Positions 36,096-45,192 of a stretch of 64,000 nt of DNA are shown piece after piece. The translations under genes were made by a program, and so were the position numbers. Positions within the stretch are counted from its first letter, which is position 1. Every line of letters starts with the position of its first letter. The stretch comes from Henriciella algicola (GTDB taxonomy: Bacteria > Pseudomonadota > Alphaproteobacteria > Caulobacterales > Hyphomonadaceae). The stretch is taken from contig NZ_QWGA01000003.1 in assembly GCF_003576245.1 (NCBI RefSeq), forward strand, positions 434,001 through 498,000, written 5' to 3'. Below the pieces are notes generated by a model. That model had not been told where the DNA came from, made no database searches, and saw nothing but the letters and a program-made list of their open reading frames with translations.

Positions 36096-37394
36096 CTAGT
36101 TGGCGGCCACGCGCCAGACGACGTTGCCGACATCGTCGGTGACGAGGAGTGCGCCGTCATCGGCGAGGGCGACGTCTACCGGGCGACCGCGAGCCTTGCC
36201 CTCTTCGAGAAAGCCGGTGAGCACGTCGACGGGCATGCCAGATGGCTCTGCGCCATCGAAGGGAACAAAGACGACCTTGTAGCCGACGGCAGGCTTGCGG
36301 TTCCAGGAGCCGTGCTGGCCAACGAAGAGGCCTTCGGAGAAGGTTTCACCGAGGTCGGCACCGGCTGCGAACTCAATACCGAGCGAGGCGGTGTGGCTGC
36401 CTAGGGCATAGTCTGGCGGGATGGCGGCGGCGACCATGTCAGGGTTGGCGGGGTTTACGCGGGTGTCGACCGTCTGGCCGTAATAGCTCCATGGCCAGCC
36501 ATAGAAGGCGCCGTCCTGAACCGAGGTCACATAGTCAGGCACGAGATTATTGCCGAGCTCATCGCGTTCATTGACGGCGGTCCAGAGGCTGCCATCGCTG
36601 GCCCAGGCAAGGCCGTTTGGGTTACGCAGACCCGTGGCGAAGAGGCGCTTCTCGCCGGTCGCAATATCGACTTCCCAGATGGCTGCGCGGCCTTCTTCAG
36701 CCTCCATGCCATTTTCGGCGATGTTCGAGTTTGAACCGACCGTGGCGTAGAGTTTCGTGCCATCTTCGGAGGCGAGGATGTTCTTGGTCCAGTGATAGTT
36801 GATTGGCCCGGCGGGCAGGCTGGTCAGTTTTTCACCCGGGGCGGTGATCTCCGTCGCGCCCGCCTCATAGGGGAAAGCGACGATGGCATCGGTATTGGCG
36901 ACGTAGAGCGTGTCGCCGACGAGCTGCATACCGAAAGGTGAGTTGAGGCCGGTCAGGAAAGCGTGCTTTTCGTCCGCGACGCCGTCACCATCACGATCGC
37001 GCAGGAGCGAGATACGGTTGGCGCTTGGCACGGCAGCGCCCGCCTTTTCCATCGCCTGTTTCATGAAGAAGCCGCGAATGCCGTCAGGCCCCGTCTTTGG
37101 CGGTGCATTGGTTTCGGCGACCAGCACGTCGCCATTTGGAAGGACGTGCAGCCAGCGCGGGTGATCGAGACCGGTGGCAAAGGCCTGCACGCTCAGCCCG
37201 TCGGCGGCAACGGGCATGTCGCCGTCTGGCCAGCCCGTCGCTTCCTGAACATTCACGACCGGCAGGAGACTGTTGGACGGCGCAGGTAGCTCTGGCGACG
37301 GGCCGTAGCCAATGGAGACGGGGGCATCAGCGGTGGTGCCGCACGCAGAGAGGGTACCAGCCAGCAGGGCAGAAATGGAAATAGAACGCATCAT
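36096..37394 (-). CDS. Sorbosone-dehydrogenase-like (PQQ-type beta-propeller) lipoprotein
   Basis: 432 residues from the first of two adjacent ATGs (AAGGAGA box). A signal peptide with lipobox (LSACG) precedes a six-bladed propeller. Typical segments are [60 protein letters not shown] and the final [20 protein letters not shown]. Members are PQQ-dependent aldose or sorbosone dehydrogenases or related propeller proteins. PQQ synthesis genes are not in this window, so cofactor use is inferred only. Confidence 0.87.
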   Translation of the reverse strand: MMRSISISALLAGTLSACGTTADAPVSIGYGPSPELPAPSNSLLPVVNVQEATGWPDGDMPVAADGLSVQAFATGLDHPRWLHVLPNGDVLVAETNAPPKTGPDGIRGFFMKQAMEKAGAAVPSANRISLLRDRDGDGVADEKHAFLTGLNSPFGMQLVGDTLYVANTDAIVAFPYEAGATEITAPGEKLTSLPAGPINYHWTKNILASEDGTKLYATVGSNSNIAENGMEAEEGRAAIWEVDIATGEKRLFATGLRNPNGLAWASDGSLWTAVNERDELGNNLVPDYVTSVQDGAFYGWPWSYYGQTVDTRVNPANPDMVAAAIPPDYALGSHTASLGIEFAAGADLGETFSEGLFVGQHGSWNRKPAVGYKVVFVPFDGAEPSGMPVDVLTGFLEEGKARGRPVDVALADDGALLVTDDVGNVVWRVAAN

Positions 37395-37458
37395 CAGGGG
37401 TCTCCTTCGAGAGGAGAAGATGGCGCGATTACCCTGTGAGGCGAACCGGCGCCGCCGA

Positions 37459-38376
37459 TCAGCTGGCCACGCCTGACGCCCCGATCGTTTCGGCAATCCA
37501 TTCGCGGTAGGGAGCAAGGGCGGTGTAGACGCCGGGCAGGTTTTCCTCTGCGCACCCTACGCCCCAGCTGACGAGGCCAACCTGGACCGGCCAACCATCG
37601 TAGGAGGTGAGCGTGATCGGTCCGCCGCTATCGCCTGAACAGGCGTCCCGGCCGGGCGCGCGAGCGCAGAGAACGGCGTCCTCTGGCCAGTCGGGAAGCG
37701 ATGCCTCGTCTGTGATATTGCCGCCAAGCTCTGCCCGGCAGGTTTCATTGTCGATGACTTCAAGCTCTGCCTGCATCAGAGCGAGGCTGGGGGCGAAGAC
37801 GCCGCGCCCGCGCGCATTGAGCGCGCCGGAATAATCGTCATCGGCTGACGTGTTGCCATAGCCCGCCACCATGACCCAGTCGCCGGGAACAGGCTCTACC
37901 ACCGTCTCCTCAAATACGTTGAGCGGCATGACGGGGCCGGTATAGCCCGCCTCAATCTCAAGCAGGGCAATGTCGGCGCCTTCGATGAAGCGTCCGGCCG
38001 TGTAGGCGGGATGGATGTGGATGTCTGTCACGGCGTAGGTGGCCGTATCCTCGCCCTCACCAAGATGTTCGCGGCCGATAGCGACGCGAAGGGGCCCGCG
38101 CTCGTCCATCGTGCCGTCATCAGCCGGGGCGTATTGCGTCATGCGGCCGTTAGGGCCTGAGCCGGCGTATTCGACGCAATGGGCGGCGGTCAGCACCCAG
38201 CGTTCGGCGATCAGCGTGCCGCCGCACTGATGCATGGCGCTGCGCCGTTCCATGTACTGGACCGAGACCATGCCGGACCAATCCATGATGCTGGCTTCCT
38301 CACCGCCTGCGACACAGCTAGCCGCGCCCAGAAGCATGGAGAGCCCTGCCAGTTTCAGGACGTGTTTAAGGCGCAT
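37459..38376 (-). CDS. Trypsin-like serine protease (S1 family), lipoprotein
   Basis: 305 residues with a probable lipobox (GAASC, Cys21). The chymotrypsin triad is complete: VLTAAHC (His66), GADIALLE (Asp135) and GDSGGP (Ser250). Asp244 lies six residues before the serine, the position that gives trypsin its Lys/Arg preference. Paired cysteines (CGGTL/AAHC and [12 protein letters not shown]) fit disulfides in the envelope. Eukaryote-like S1 proteases of this kind are uncommon in bacteria but occur in marine predators and degraders. Confidence 0.92.
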   Translation of the reverse strand: MRLKHVLKLAGLSMLLGAASCVAGGEEASIMDWSGMVSVQYMERRSAMHQCGGTLIAERWVLTAAHCVEYAGSGPNGRMTQYAPADDGTMDERGPLRVAIGREHLGEGEDTATYAVTDIHIHPAYTAGRFIEGADIALLEIEAGYTGPVMPLNVFEETVVEPVPGDWVMVAGYGNTSADDDYSGALNARGRGVFAPSLALMQAELEVIDNETCRAELGGNITDEASLPDWPEDAVLCARAPGRDACSGDSGGPITLTSYDGWPVQVGLVSWGVGCAEENLPGVYTALAPYREWIAETIGASGVAS

Positions 38377-38519
38377 GGTAGTCCCCTTCCCCGCAGGCCC
38401 ATTTCAGGTGTCAACAAAGCAGCTTGCCCGGGCGGAGGGAAGCCCTGCCCCTCGCTTTCATCGCGCGGGTCTGCTTTGATGGGGAAAATCCGAAATTCGG
38501 GCTGAGGGAGTATCCGACG

Positions 38520-40613
38520 ATGACTTATAGATGGCTGGCCGCAATGGGCCTTCTGGCGCTGGGCGCCTGTTCGAATCCGTCAGGCGACGAGGCAGCAACC
38601 GCTCCCGAAGAGACTGCCGGTGAAGCGGCAGAAGCGAGCCAGAGCGTCTATACAATCATGGTGAGCGGCACGAAGATTGGCGACATGGTCGTCGACCGGG
38701 CGGGCAACGACATCACCGTCGATTACGAGTATCGCAACAATGGCCGCGGGCCGACCATGGCCGAAGAGATCACGCTGGACGAGGATGGTGTTCCTGTCTC
38801 CTGGACGGTTACGGGCAATACGACCTTCGGCAATGCAGTCGAGGAGAGCTTCAGCCTGGAAGATGGCGCAGCGAGCTGGACTGACTCAACGGGGAGCGGC
38901 GAAGCAGATGTCAGCGAGCCATCTATGTATATCGCCCAGTCGGGCACGCCCTATGCGCTGGCCGTCTATGCCGGCGCGCTGCTGGCCGAAGATGACCGCT
39001 CCATGCCGGCGCTGCCTGCGGGCTCACTCAGCCTTGAGGAGCTGGACCGGGTGCAGCTGTCGGCGGGTGAGGAAACGGTCGATGCCATGGTCTATGGCCT
39101 GATCGGGCCAGAGCTCGACCCGACGTACTTTCTGATGGACGCAGAGGGCGAGGAATATCTTGGTCTCATCACGCCGGAATTCCTGATTATCAAGGAAGGC
39201 TTTGAAGGCGACGATGTGATGCTGCGCGAGCGCGCGGTGCAATACTCAACCGAGCGTTTTGAAGAGTTGCAGGCCGAGTATGCGAAGAACTTTGATGCGC
39301 CTGTCCGCATCACCAATGTGCGCATCTATGACCCGGCCAGCATGGCGCTGAGCGAGCCGTCCTCTATCGTTGTCGAAGGCGACCGTATCACCGCCATCGA
39401 GGCAGCCGATGCGAGCGGCGAAGGTGAGTATGTCATTGACGGCAATGGCGGCACACTGATCGCGGGCCTTTCCGACATGCACGGCCATATGGGCCAGAAC
39501 TCAGCCCTTCTGAACGTGCTGGCTGGCGTCACCTTTGTGCGCGACATGGGCAATGACAATGAGGTGCTGGGGGAGCTGATCGACAAGATCGAGAATGGCA
39601 CGCTGGCGGGCCCGCGCATCGTCCGCTCCAGCTTCATCGAGGGCAAGAGCCCCTATAATTCCAATAACGGCATCATCGTCACCAATCAGGAAGAAGCCAA
39701 TGAGGCGGTCCGCACATCGTGTGAGGCGGGCCACTTCTTCATGATCAAGATCTACAATTCCATGAAGGGCGAATGGGTGCCTGAAATGGTCGATATCGCG
39801 CATGAGTGCGGGCTGAAGGTGGCGGGCCATGTTCCGGCTTTCTCGCGCGCCAATGCGATGATCGAGGCAGGCTATGATGAGCTGACCCATATCAATCAGG
39901 TGATGCTCGGCTGGGTGCTCGAGCCTAAAGAAGATACGCGCACGCTGCTGCGCCTGACGGCACTCTCGCGCCTGCCGGATGTCGATCTTGATAGCCCGCA
40001 GGTTCAGGAAACGATCGACCTGATGGTCGAGAATGATGTCTCCATCGACCCGACGCTGGCCATCCATGAGGCGCTTCTGCTCTCACGCAATGGCGAGACA
40101 CGTGCCGGCGTGGCCGACTATATCGACCATATGCCGGTCGGTGTGCAGCGCGGCGCAAAGCAGGCCTGGTCTAACATCGAGACGCCGGAAGATGACGCCG
40201 CCTATGCAGGCGCGTTCGACCAGATCGTCGAAACGCTTTCCATGATGCGCGAGGCCGGCATCACGATCTGGTTCGGCACCGATATGGGCGGCGCGTTCAA
40301 CCAGCACCGCGAAATGGAGCTTTATCAGGATGTCGGCTTCACCCCCGGCGAGATCCTGACCCGCTCCACGCAGGAAGCGGCCGACTATCTCGGCATGGGC
40401 GACGAGATCGGCTCCATCGAACCAAGCAAGAAGGCTGACTTCTTCCTCGTGCCGGGCGACCCGCTTGAAGACCTCGCAGCGATCAAGACCGTGCAGCTCG
40501 TCATGAAGGATGGCACCGCCTACTTCCCGAGCGAGATCTACCCGGCCTTCGGCATCGAGCCGTTTGTAGACGCGCCTGAAGTGGTGGCACCGGCAGGCGC
40601 TGAGGCCGAGTGA
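38520..40613 (+). CDS. Amidohydrolase-family lipoprotein with extra N-terminal domain
   Basis: 697 residues from an ATG after GAGGGAG. Lipobox ALGAC (Cys16). About 250 residues (45-290) form a beta-rich domain not seen in simple amidohydrolases. The amidohydrolase domain follows: SDMHGHMG (metal His pair), the Lys in FFMIKIYNSM, AGHVPAF, ELTHINQ and WFGTDMGG (metal Asp). This arrangement suits imidazolonepropionase/prolidase-like enzymes acting on peptides or lactams outside the cytoplasm. Coupled to the next gene by an overlapping GTGA. Confidence 0.85.
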   Translation: MTYRWLAAMGLLALGACSNPSGDEAATAPEETAGEAAEASQSVYTIMVSGTKIGDMVVDRAGNDITVDYEYRNNGRGPTMAEEITLDEDGVPVSWTVTGNTTFGNAVEESFSLEDGAASWTDSTGSGEADVSEPSMYIAQSGTPYALAVYAGALLAEDDRSMPALPAGSLSLEELDRVQLSAGEETVDAMVYGLIGPELDPTYFLMDAEGEEYLGLITPEFLIIKEGFEGDDVMLRERAVQYSTERFEELQAEYAKNFDAPVRITNVRIYDPASMALSEPSSIVVEGDRITAIEAADASGEGEYVIDGNGGTLIAGLSDMHGHMGQNSALLNVLAGVTFVRDMGNDNEVLGELIDKIENGTLAGPRIVRSSFIEGKSPYNSNNGIIVTNQEEANEAVRTSCEAGHFFMIKIYNSMKGEWVPEMVDIAHECGLKVAGHVPAFSRANAMIEAGYDELTHINQVMLGWVLEPKEDTRTLLRLTALSRLPDVDLDSPQVQETIDLMVENDVSIDPTLAIHEALLLSRNGETRAGVADYIDHMPVGVQRGAKQAWSNIETPEDDAAYAGAFDQIVETLSMMREAGITIWFGTDMGGAFNQHREMELYQDVGFTPGEILTRSTQEAADYLGMGDEIGSIEPSKKADFFLVPGDPLEDLAAIKTVQLVMKDGTAYFPSEIYPAFGIEPFVDAPEVVAPAGAEAE

Positions 40614-41068
40614 CGGACATTGTCATCCATGTCGACGCGGATGCCTGCCCGGTAAAGGACGAGGTGTACAAGGTCGCGCTGCGCCATGAGCTGGCGGTGA
40701 ACGTGGTCGCCAACAGCTTCATGCGCGTGCCACAGCACAGGCTGTTCACGCGGGTGACGGTGGCTGAAGGCCCCGACATCGCCGATGACTGGATCGCCGA
40801 GCGGTCCGGGCCGCATACGATCGTGATCACGTCCGACATCCTCTTGGCAGAGCGCTGCATCAAGGTTGGCGCGCGCGTCCTCTCGCCGAAAGGCAAGCCG
40901 TTCACAGCAAACTCCATCGGTCAGGCGGTCGCCACGCGGGCTATCATGGAAGACCTGCGCGGCATGGGCGAGCAGACAAGCGGGCCAGCGGCTTTCAAGC
41001 CCGCTGACCGGTCCAACTTCCTGTCGGCACTGGAAGTGGAAATCCAGAAGCTGAAGCGGGGACGCTGA
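40610..41068 (+). CDS. YaiI/YqxD family protein (UPF0178)
   Basis: 152 residues starting at a GTG that overlaps the amidohydrolase stop. The family signature IHVDADACPVKDEVYKVA and the later ITSDILLAERCIKVGARVLS, KGKPFTANSIG are intact. These are PIN-like proteins with conserved acidic residues, suggestive of a nuclease, but no activity is established. No functional link to the amidohydrolase is apparent beyond co-transcription. Confidence 0.92.
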   Translation: MTDIVIHVDADACPVKDEVYKVALRHELAVNVVANSFMRVPQHRLFTRVTVAEGPDIADDWIAERSGPHTIVITSDILLAERCIKVGARVLSPKGKPFTANSIGQAVATRAIMEDLRGMGEQTSGPAAFKPADRSNFLSALEVEIQKLKRGR

Positions 41069-41137
41069 GGCGGCTGCTGACGCGGTCGGGCGTGACGCAG
41101 ATCTTTGAGACGATTCCGGAATATCCGGCGCGCCCAC

Positions 41138-41163
41138 GTCCTTCGACTTCGCTCAGGATGAGG
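41138..41163. repeat. Short dispersed palindrome, copy 2
   Basis: GTCCTTCGACTTCGCTCAGG followed by ATGAGG. It shares TCCTTCG and GCTCAGGATGAGG with 36030-36057 and lies 14 bp before repeat copy B. Confidence 0.65.
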
Positions 41164-41176
41164 GCGGAGGCGAGAA

Positions 41177-41298
41177 GAGCCCCCATCGACCCGCATTCGC
41201 GGGCCACTTCCCCCGCGGGCGGGGGAATAAGAAACCAACTTTGCGTACCGCCATCCTCCCCCGTTCACGGGGGAGGTGCCCGGCAGGGCGGAGGGGGC
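41177..41298 (+). repeat. Structured intergenic repeat, copy B
   Basis: It begins GAGCCCCCATCGACCCGCAT. It matches copy A except for the centre (AATAAGAAACCAACTTTGCG in place of copy A's sequence) and a few loop bases. Hairpin 2 reads CCCCCGCGGGCGGGGG. Its end directly abuts the stop codon of the methyltransferase on the opposite strand. Confidence 0.9.
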
Positions 41299-41940
41299 TT
41301 ACGCTTGTCGCTTCTGGGCGACGTAGAAGTTTGCGGACATGCTGCTGTCGGTGCGCAGGCTTTCGGTGAGGTCGAAGCCGTTGCGGTCCAGCATGGAAAG
41401 GATGTCGTCTTCTGAAAGGAAGCTGACAGTGGGTGCCTTGCCGACCGCCTGCATGACAGGAATGGCGAGCCGCAGGATGAAGGACGCGTCTTTCAGACAG
41501 GCGGTGCTCTGGATGAAATGGCCGCCCGGTTTCAGGAGGGCGCGGACTTTTCTCGTGACGGCGTCCGGGTCGCGGCAGAGGTGAAGAATATTGAGGCCGA
41601 GAACGACGTCGAAGCTGTGGCCAGCCGGGTCAAACTCCTCAATGCCGATACGCTGGAAATCGACATTCTGGATGTCGGCTTCCGCTGCCCTGACCCGCCC
41701 GACATCGAGCATATTCTCTGCCAGGTCGGTGGCGAGAATATAGTCGACATGCGGGGCATGCAGGAGCGCCGTTGAACCTGTCCCGCAACCGAACTCAAAG
41801 ATACTGCTCTGCGGCGTCAGATATTTGCGGGTAATGGCGAGCTTCTTTTCATAGGTCTCCTGATCGGAGATGGGCTGGCGCGCATATTTTGACGCAAGCC
41901 TGTCCCAGAAGCGCTGATCGCTCTTCGATGCTGTTCTCAT
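41299..41940 (-). CDS. Class I SAM-dependent methyltransferase
   Basis: 213 residues from the ATG at 41940; an upstream start at 41973 overlaps the dehydrogenase gene and lacks a better ribosome-binding site. Motif I FEFGCGTGSTALLHA, then ILATDLAENML (ribose-binding acidic residue), FDVVLGLNILHL and LLKPGGHFIQST. The N-terminal WDRLASKYARQPISD suggests the UbiE/COQ5-like or lipid-modifying branch. Substrate unknown. It follows the FMN dehydrogenase gene on the same strand (29-bp gap). Confidence 0.88.
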   Translation of the reverse strand: MRTASKSDQRFWDRLASKYARQPISDQETYEKKLAITRKYLTPQSSIFEFGCGTGSTALLHAPHVDYILATDLAENMLDVGRVRAAEADIQNVDFQRIGIEEFDPAGHSFDVVLGLNILHLCRDPDAVTRKVRALLKPGGHFIQSTACLKDASFILRLAIPVMQAVGKAPTVSFLSEDDILSMLDRNGFDLTESLRTDSSMSANFYVAQKRQA

Positions 41941-41969
41941 TTTCCGCTGTCCCCCCACGAAGCGTAATC

Positions 41970-43127
41970 TCAAGCCTTTGGCGCTCGTAAAAGGTCCGGG
42001 TCAAGTTCTTCCAGACGGGTTGCGCCAAGAAGGGCCATGGTGCGCCGGAACTCATCTTCCAGAATGGAGAGCGCCTTCTCTACGCCGCGTTGCCCACCTG
42101 CGCCGAGGCCATAGAGCGAGGCGCGACCAAGCGCGACGCCGGTGGCCCCGCGCATCAGGAGCTTCGCGACATGCGCGCCGCGGCGAACGCCGCCATCCGC
42201 GATGATGTCCGCGCGTCCCGCCACCGCTTCTGCGATCTCTGGCAACAGGTCGATCACCGGCACGGCCGTATCCAGCTGGCGCCCGCCATGGTTCGAGACC
42301 CAGACAGCGTTCGCACCGATCTCGATGGCGCGCTCTGCATCCTCACCGCGCGAAATGCCCTTGATCGCAAAGCCGCCATCCCAGGCATCGCGCATCCAGC
42401 TGACATCATCCCAGGTGATCGAGCGTGAGAACTGCTCATTCACGAAGCCGATGACACCGCCTGTCTGACCTGCATTGCCGCCGCGAAGATGGGTGAAGTT
42501 GGCTGGCGTGATCTTCGGGCTCCGCATCAGGTCCCAGAGCCAGCGCGGGCGGGCGAGCACCTGGCTGGCGACCTTCAGGTTCGGGGTTGGCGGGATAGAG
42601 AAATGATTGCGCGGATCGCGTTCCCGGTTGCCAGCGACCGGCATGTCGACGGTCAGGACACAGCCAGTAAAGCCAGCCGCCTTTGCCCGCTTCAGGAAGG
42701 TCTTCACGATTTGCTTGTCGCGCCAGACATAAAGCTGGACCCATTTAGGGCCGGGATTGGCCTCGGCGATCGCTTCCAGCGGCTGCGAGGCGAGCGTGGA
42801 GCAGGCGTAGATCACCTTCTTCGTATCGGCGGCCCCTGCCATGGCCAGTTCACCTTTCGCCGGATGGAAGAGCCGCGTCGATGCTGTGGGCGATATGAAG
42901 AAGGGAAGGCGCGTTTTCTGCCCCATGATCGTCGTCGAACAATCGATCTTGGAGACGTCGCGGAGGGTGCGCCAGGTCAGCTGGTAGTCGTCAAACCGGG
43001 TAACCGAATGCTTCAGCGTCACCTCATCCTCAGCGCCGCCATCGATATAGTCGAATACCATGCGCGGCAGGCGCGCCTTTGCCATGCTGCGCAGGTCATG
43101 GATATTGGTGGCGCGGTTGAGCTTCAT
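41970..43127 (-). CDS. FMN-dependent alpha-hydroxy-acid dehydrogenase (LldD-like)
   Basis: 385 residues. FMN barrel features are FDYIDGGAEDEVTL, ISPTASTRLFHPAKGE, LYVWRDKQ, the catalytic VWVSNHGGRQLD (His and Arg) and IIADGGVRRGAHV with GATGVALGR. This matches L-lactate dehydrogenase (quinone) and close relatives. The active-site His and Arg are both present, but substrate (lactate, mandelate, glycolate) is not decided by these motifs. Its gene neighbours give no lactate permease. Confidence 0.9.
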   Translation of the reverse strand: MKLNRATNIHDLRSMAKARLPRMVFDYIDGGAEDEVTLKHSVTRFDDYQLTWRTLRDVSKIDCSTTIMGQKTRLPFFISPTASTRLFHPAKGELAMAGAADTKKVIYACSTLASQPLEAIAEANPGPKWVQLYVWRDKQIVKTFLKRAKAAGFTGCVLTVDMPVAGNRERDPRNHFSIPPTPNLKVASQVLARPRWLWDLMRSPKITPANFTHLRGGNAGQTGGVIGFVNEQFSRSITWDDVSWMRDAWDGGFAIKGISRGEDAERAIEIGANAVWVSNHGGRQLDTAVPVIDLLPEIAEAVAGRADIIADGGVRRGAHVAKLLMRGATGVALGRASLYGLGAGGQRGVEKALSILEDEFRRTMALLGATRLEELDPDLLRAPKA

Positions 43128-43275
43128 TTCAGGACTGCTCTTCTCGTCTCAGGCGGGCCAGCGATCCTGATCGATAACGCTCGCGCACAGACTGCGTCAA
43201 TCTTGATCGGGGCGGGAACGCCTGACCAAAGGGCGGCGTTTTTGCGATCATCACCCGTCTGTTTTGGAGACCGCC

Positions 43276-43440
43276 ATGAAAGACAAGGAAATCGAGAAGG
43301 AAGCCTCTGAGGGCCTCAAGGACCAGAATATCCGGCCTGCTGGCAAGGAGTCGCAGAAGAACCCGCCGAAGGACTGGGATGAGGTCGATGAAGAGCTTGA
43401 TGAGACCTTCCCGGCAAGTGATCCACCCGCGAACTATTAG
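43276..43440 (+). CDS. Small conserved protein with DETFPASDPPA C-terminus
   Basis: 54 residues, highly charged N-terminal half (MKDKEIEKEA...), then WDEVDEELDETFPASDPPAN as the end. This C-terminal motif recurs in many short proteobacterial proteins that I know only as hypothetical. No signal peptide or membrane segment. It reads opposite to both neighbours, with 148 bp to the dehydrogenase start. Confidence 0.8.
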   Translation: MKDKEIEKEASEGLKDQNIRPAGKESQKNPPKDWDEVDEELDETFPASDPPANY

Positions 43441-43466
43441 AGGCCGGTGGACCTTAAAACGAATGC

Positions 43467-43493
43467 GCCCGCATGCCGATACGGCATGCGGGC
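43467..43493. terminator. Hairpin between convergent small gene and porin
   Basis: GCCCGCATGCC (43467-43477) pairs perfectly with GGCATGCGGGC (43483-43493), loop GATAC. No long T-run on either side (CGTTTTAAGG on the minus strand is the best), so it may be a weak bidirectional terminator. Confidence 0.65.
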
Positions 43494-43518
43494 ACAACTG
43501 TTCTGGGAGGGGCAATGC

Positions 43519-45006
43519 CTAGAAGGCGGTGTGCGCGCCGATCAGGATGACTTCAGTCTTGGCGTCATTGTCAGACCAGGTGCTGCCATCCGGGAAGTTG
43601 CCGCCGGTCAGGAAGTTGAGCGGCGCAAAGCCATCGACATGGATCGCCTCGGCGAAGAGGTTCACATTGTCGATCAGGTAGCGTGAATAGCCGAGCACGA
43701 ACTGGTTCTGGCGCTCCCATGGGGCACCTTCTTCGCCAGCGCGGAACTTGCTGAATTCAAGTGAGATGTAGTGGTCACGCTTGCCCGAGAGCAGCGTGTC
43801 GCCAAAGCCGTAGCGGCCGCCGACAGTCCAGGACCGCGTCTTCTGGGCGTCAAAGACGCTGAGCGGGTTGGTCGGGATCGGAACGGCAGAGCCCGGCCAC
43901 ACGTCGGTTGTTTCGGCAAACTCACCGAGGAGCTCAAGATTGCCGATCGAGCCTTGCGCATAGGCAGCCCAGGCCGGGTTGTTGTCGTCACACGGGTTGA
44001 AGTGGAAGATCGGATAGTTCTGGCAGTAGGCAGACCCGTGCTGGTAGCTGGCGCCCAACATCATCCAGTCGGCTTCGTTGAAGTTGAACGTGTAGTTCGC
44101 ATCGACGGCGAAATTGTTGATGCGCGATGGCACCACAGTTCCTTCGACCGGCGCGTTGGCCGCACGGAACTGGGCGCCGCCCTGGATCGCCATGGCGCGG
44201 ATCATCAGATTCTCGTCGACATAGCCAAGCTGCGCGCCATAGGCGAGACCAGCGAAGGAGTGCCAGCTGGTCGAGTTGGTGAATGGGCTGACCGTATCGT
44301 TGAGGCCGAACGGGATATCGACCTTACCGACGACACCGAAGACAGGCGAACGGTCAAGATCGCCGATCATGAGATAGGCGCGCTGCATGAGAAGCTGGTT
44401 GCGGTCGCGGCCAGTGATCGTACCCGGGCCAAAGTTCTGCTGCGGGTTGTAGAGGATCTCTGCATAGCCGGTGAGCCAGTCGGAGAAGTTCGCTGTGAAG
44501 CCGAGCTGGGCGGAGTGGATCAGCGCTTCGGAGACGTGATCGCCGATCTGGTTCGCAGAGGTCGGGTTGCGCATCAGGTAGCCGAACTTTGAGTCGCGGT
44601 TGCTGTCCTGATAGTTTGCGATGCCGATGATCGAGCCGCTGATGGTGAGCGGCGTGGCGAGGCGGTCTTCGGCACGCGCCTTGAGCTGGATGATCGGCTT
44701 CTTGTTGACGTGTTCTGCGGCATCGAGCACGTCGAAGCCATAGGCGGCGTCCGCGCTGACAAAGCCAGTGCGGTTTGCGAGCGTGTCGGTTGCGACCTCT
44801 GGGCCGTCGCTTGCAGGAACGCGCTCGATCTGGCTGTCCTCGATCATGCCGTCGAGACGCGCCATCAGGGCAGCGTTCTGCGCTTCGAGGTTTTCGATAC
44901 GCGCAAGCAGTTCTACATTGCTTGGCGATTGGGCGCTCGCAAAAGGCGCGAGTGAGACGATGGCAGCGATGGCGACGCCGCTGCAAAGCGAGGTGGCGAG
45001 TTTCAT
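43519..45006 (-). CDS. Outer-membrane porin-like protein with N-terminal coiled coil
   Basis: 495 residues from the ATG at 45006. A signal peptide (about 1-25, cleavage after FASAQ) precedes a short coiled coil (NVELLARIENLEAQNAALMA), as in trimeric porins anchored to peptidoglycan. A beta-barrel of about 400 residues follows, with alternating aromatic strands (DWLTGYAEILYNPQQN, DHYISLEFSKF, NQFVLGYSRYL). The final residue is Phe (AHTAF), the BAM recognition signal. Substrate unknown. A palindromic site lies about 135 bp upstream. Confidence 0.82.
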   Translation of the reverse strand: MKLATSLCSGVAIAAIVSLAPFASAQSPSNVELLARIENLEAQNAALMARLDGMIEDSQIERVPASDGPEVATDTLANRTGFVSADAAYGFDVLDAAEHVNKKPIIQLKARAEDRLATPLTISGSIIGIANYQDSNRDSKFGYLMRNPTSANQIGDHVSEALIHSAQLGFTANFSDWLTGYAEILYNPQQNFGPGTITGRDRNQLLMQRAYLMIGDLDRSPVFGVVGKVDIPFGLNDTVSPFTNSTSWHSFAGLAYGAQLGYVDENLMIRAMAIQGGAQFRAANAPVEGTVVPSRINNFAVDANYTFNFNEADWMMLGASYQHGSAYCQNYPIFHFNPCDDNNPAWAAYAQGSIGNLELLGEFAETTDVWPGSAVPIPTNPLSVFDAQKTRSWTVGGRYGFGDTLLSGKRDHYISLEFSKFRAGEEGAPWERQNQFVLGYSRYLIDNVNLFAEAIHVDGFAPLNFLTGGNFPDGSTWSDNDAKTEVILIGAHTAF

Positions 45007-45140
45007 CAGATTTCCCTTCAATTCGCGCACTGCCCTCACAGTCCGCGACCCCTGAACGCTGGATACGAATCACAGCGCTATGCTTGGTCCGGCGCTATTG
45101 GCACGAAAGAGGAAATCTGAGAACCAGAATCGCCTTAAGT

Positions 45141-45159
45141 ATATGAAAATACGTCATAT
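45141..45159. promoter_or_regulatory. Palindrome in the AT-rich porin upstream region
   Basis: ATATGA-AAATACG-TCATAT, perfect 6-bp arms, in an AT-rich island between the HAD gene and the porin start. A GANTC site (GAATC) lies at 45127-45131. A regulator-binding site is possible but unproven. Confidence 0.35.
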
Positions 45160-45192
45160 TTTGATTGTGAATAATGGGGCGAGCCGTTCTGG

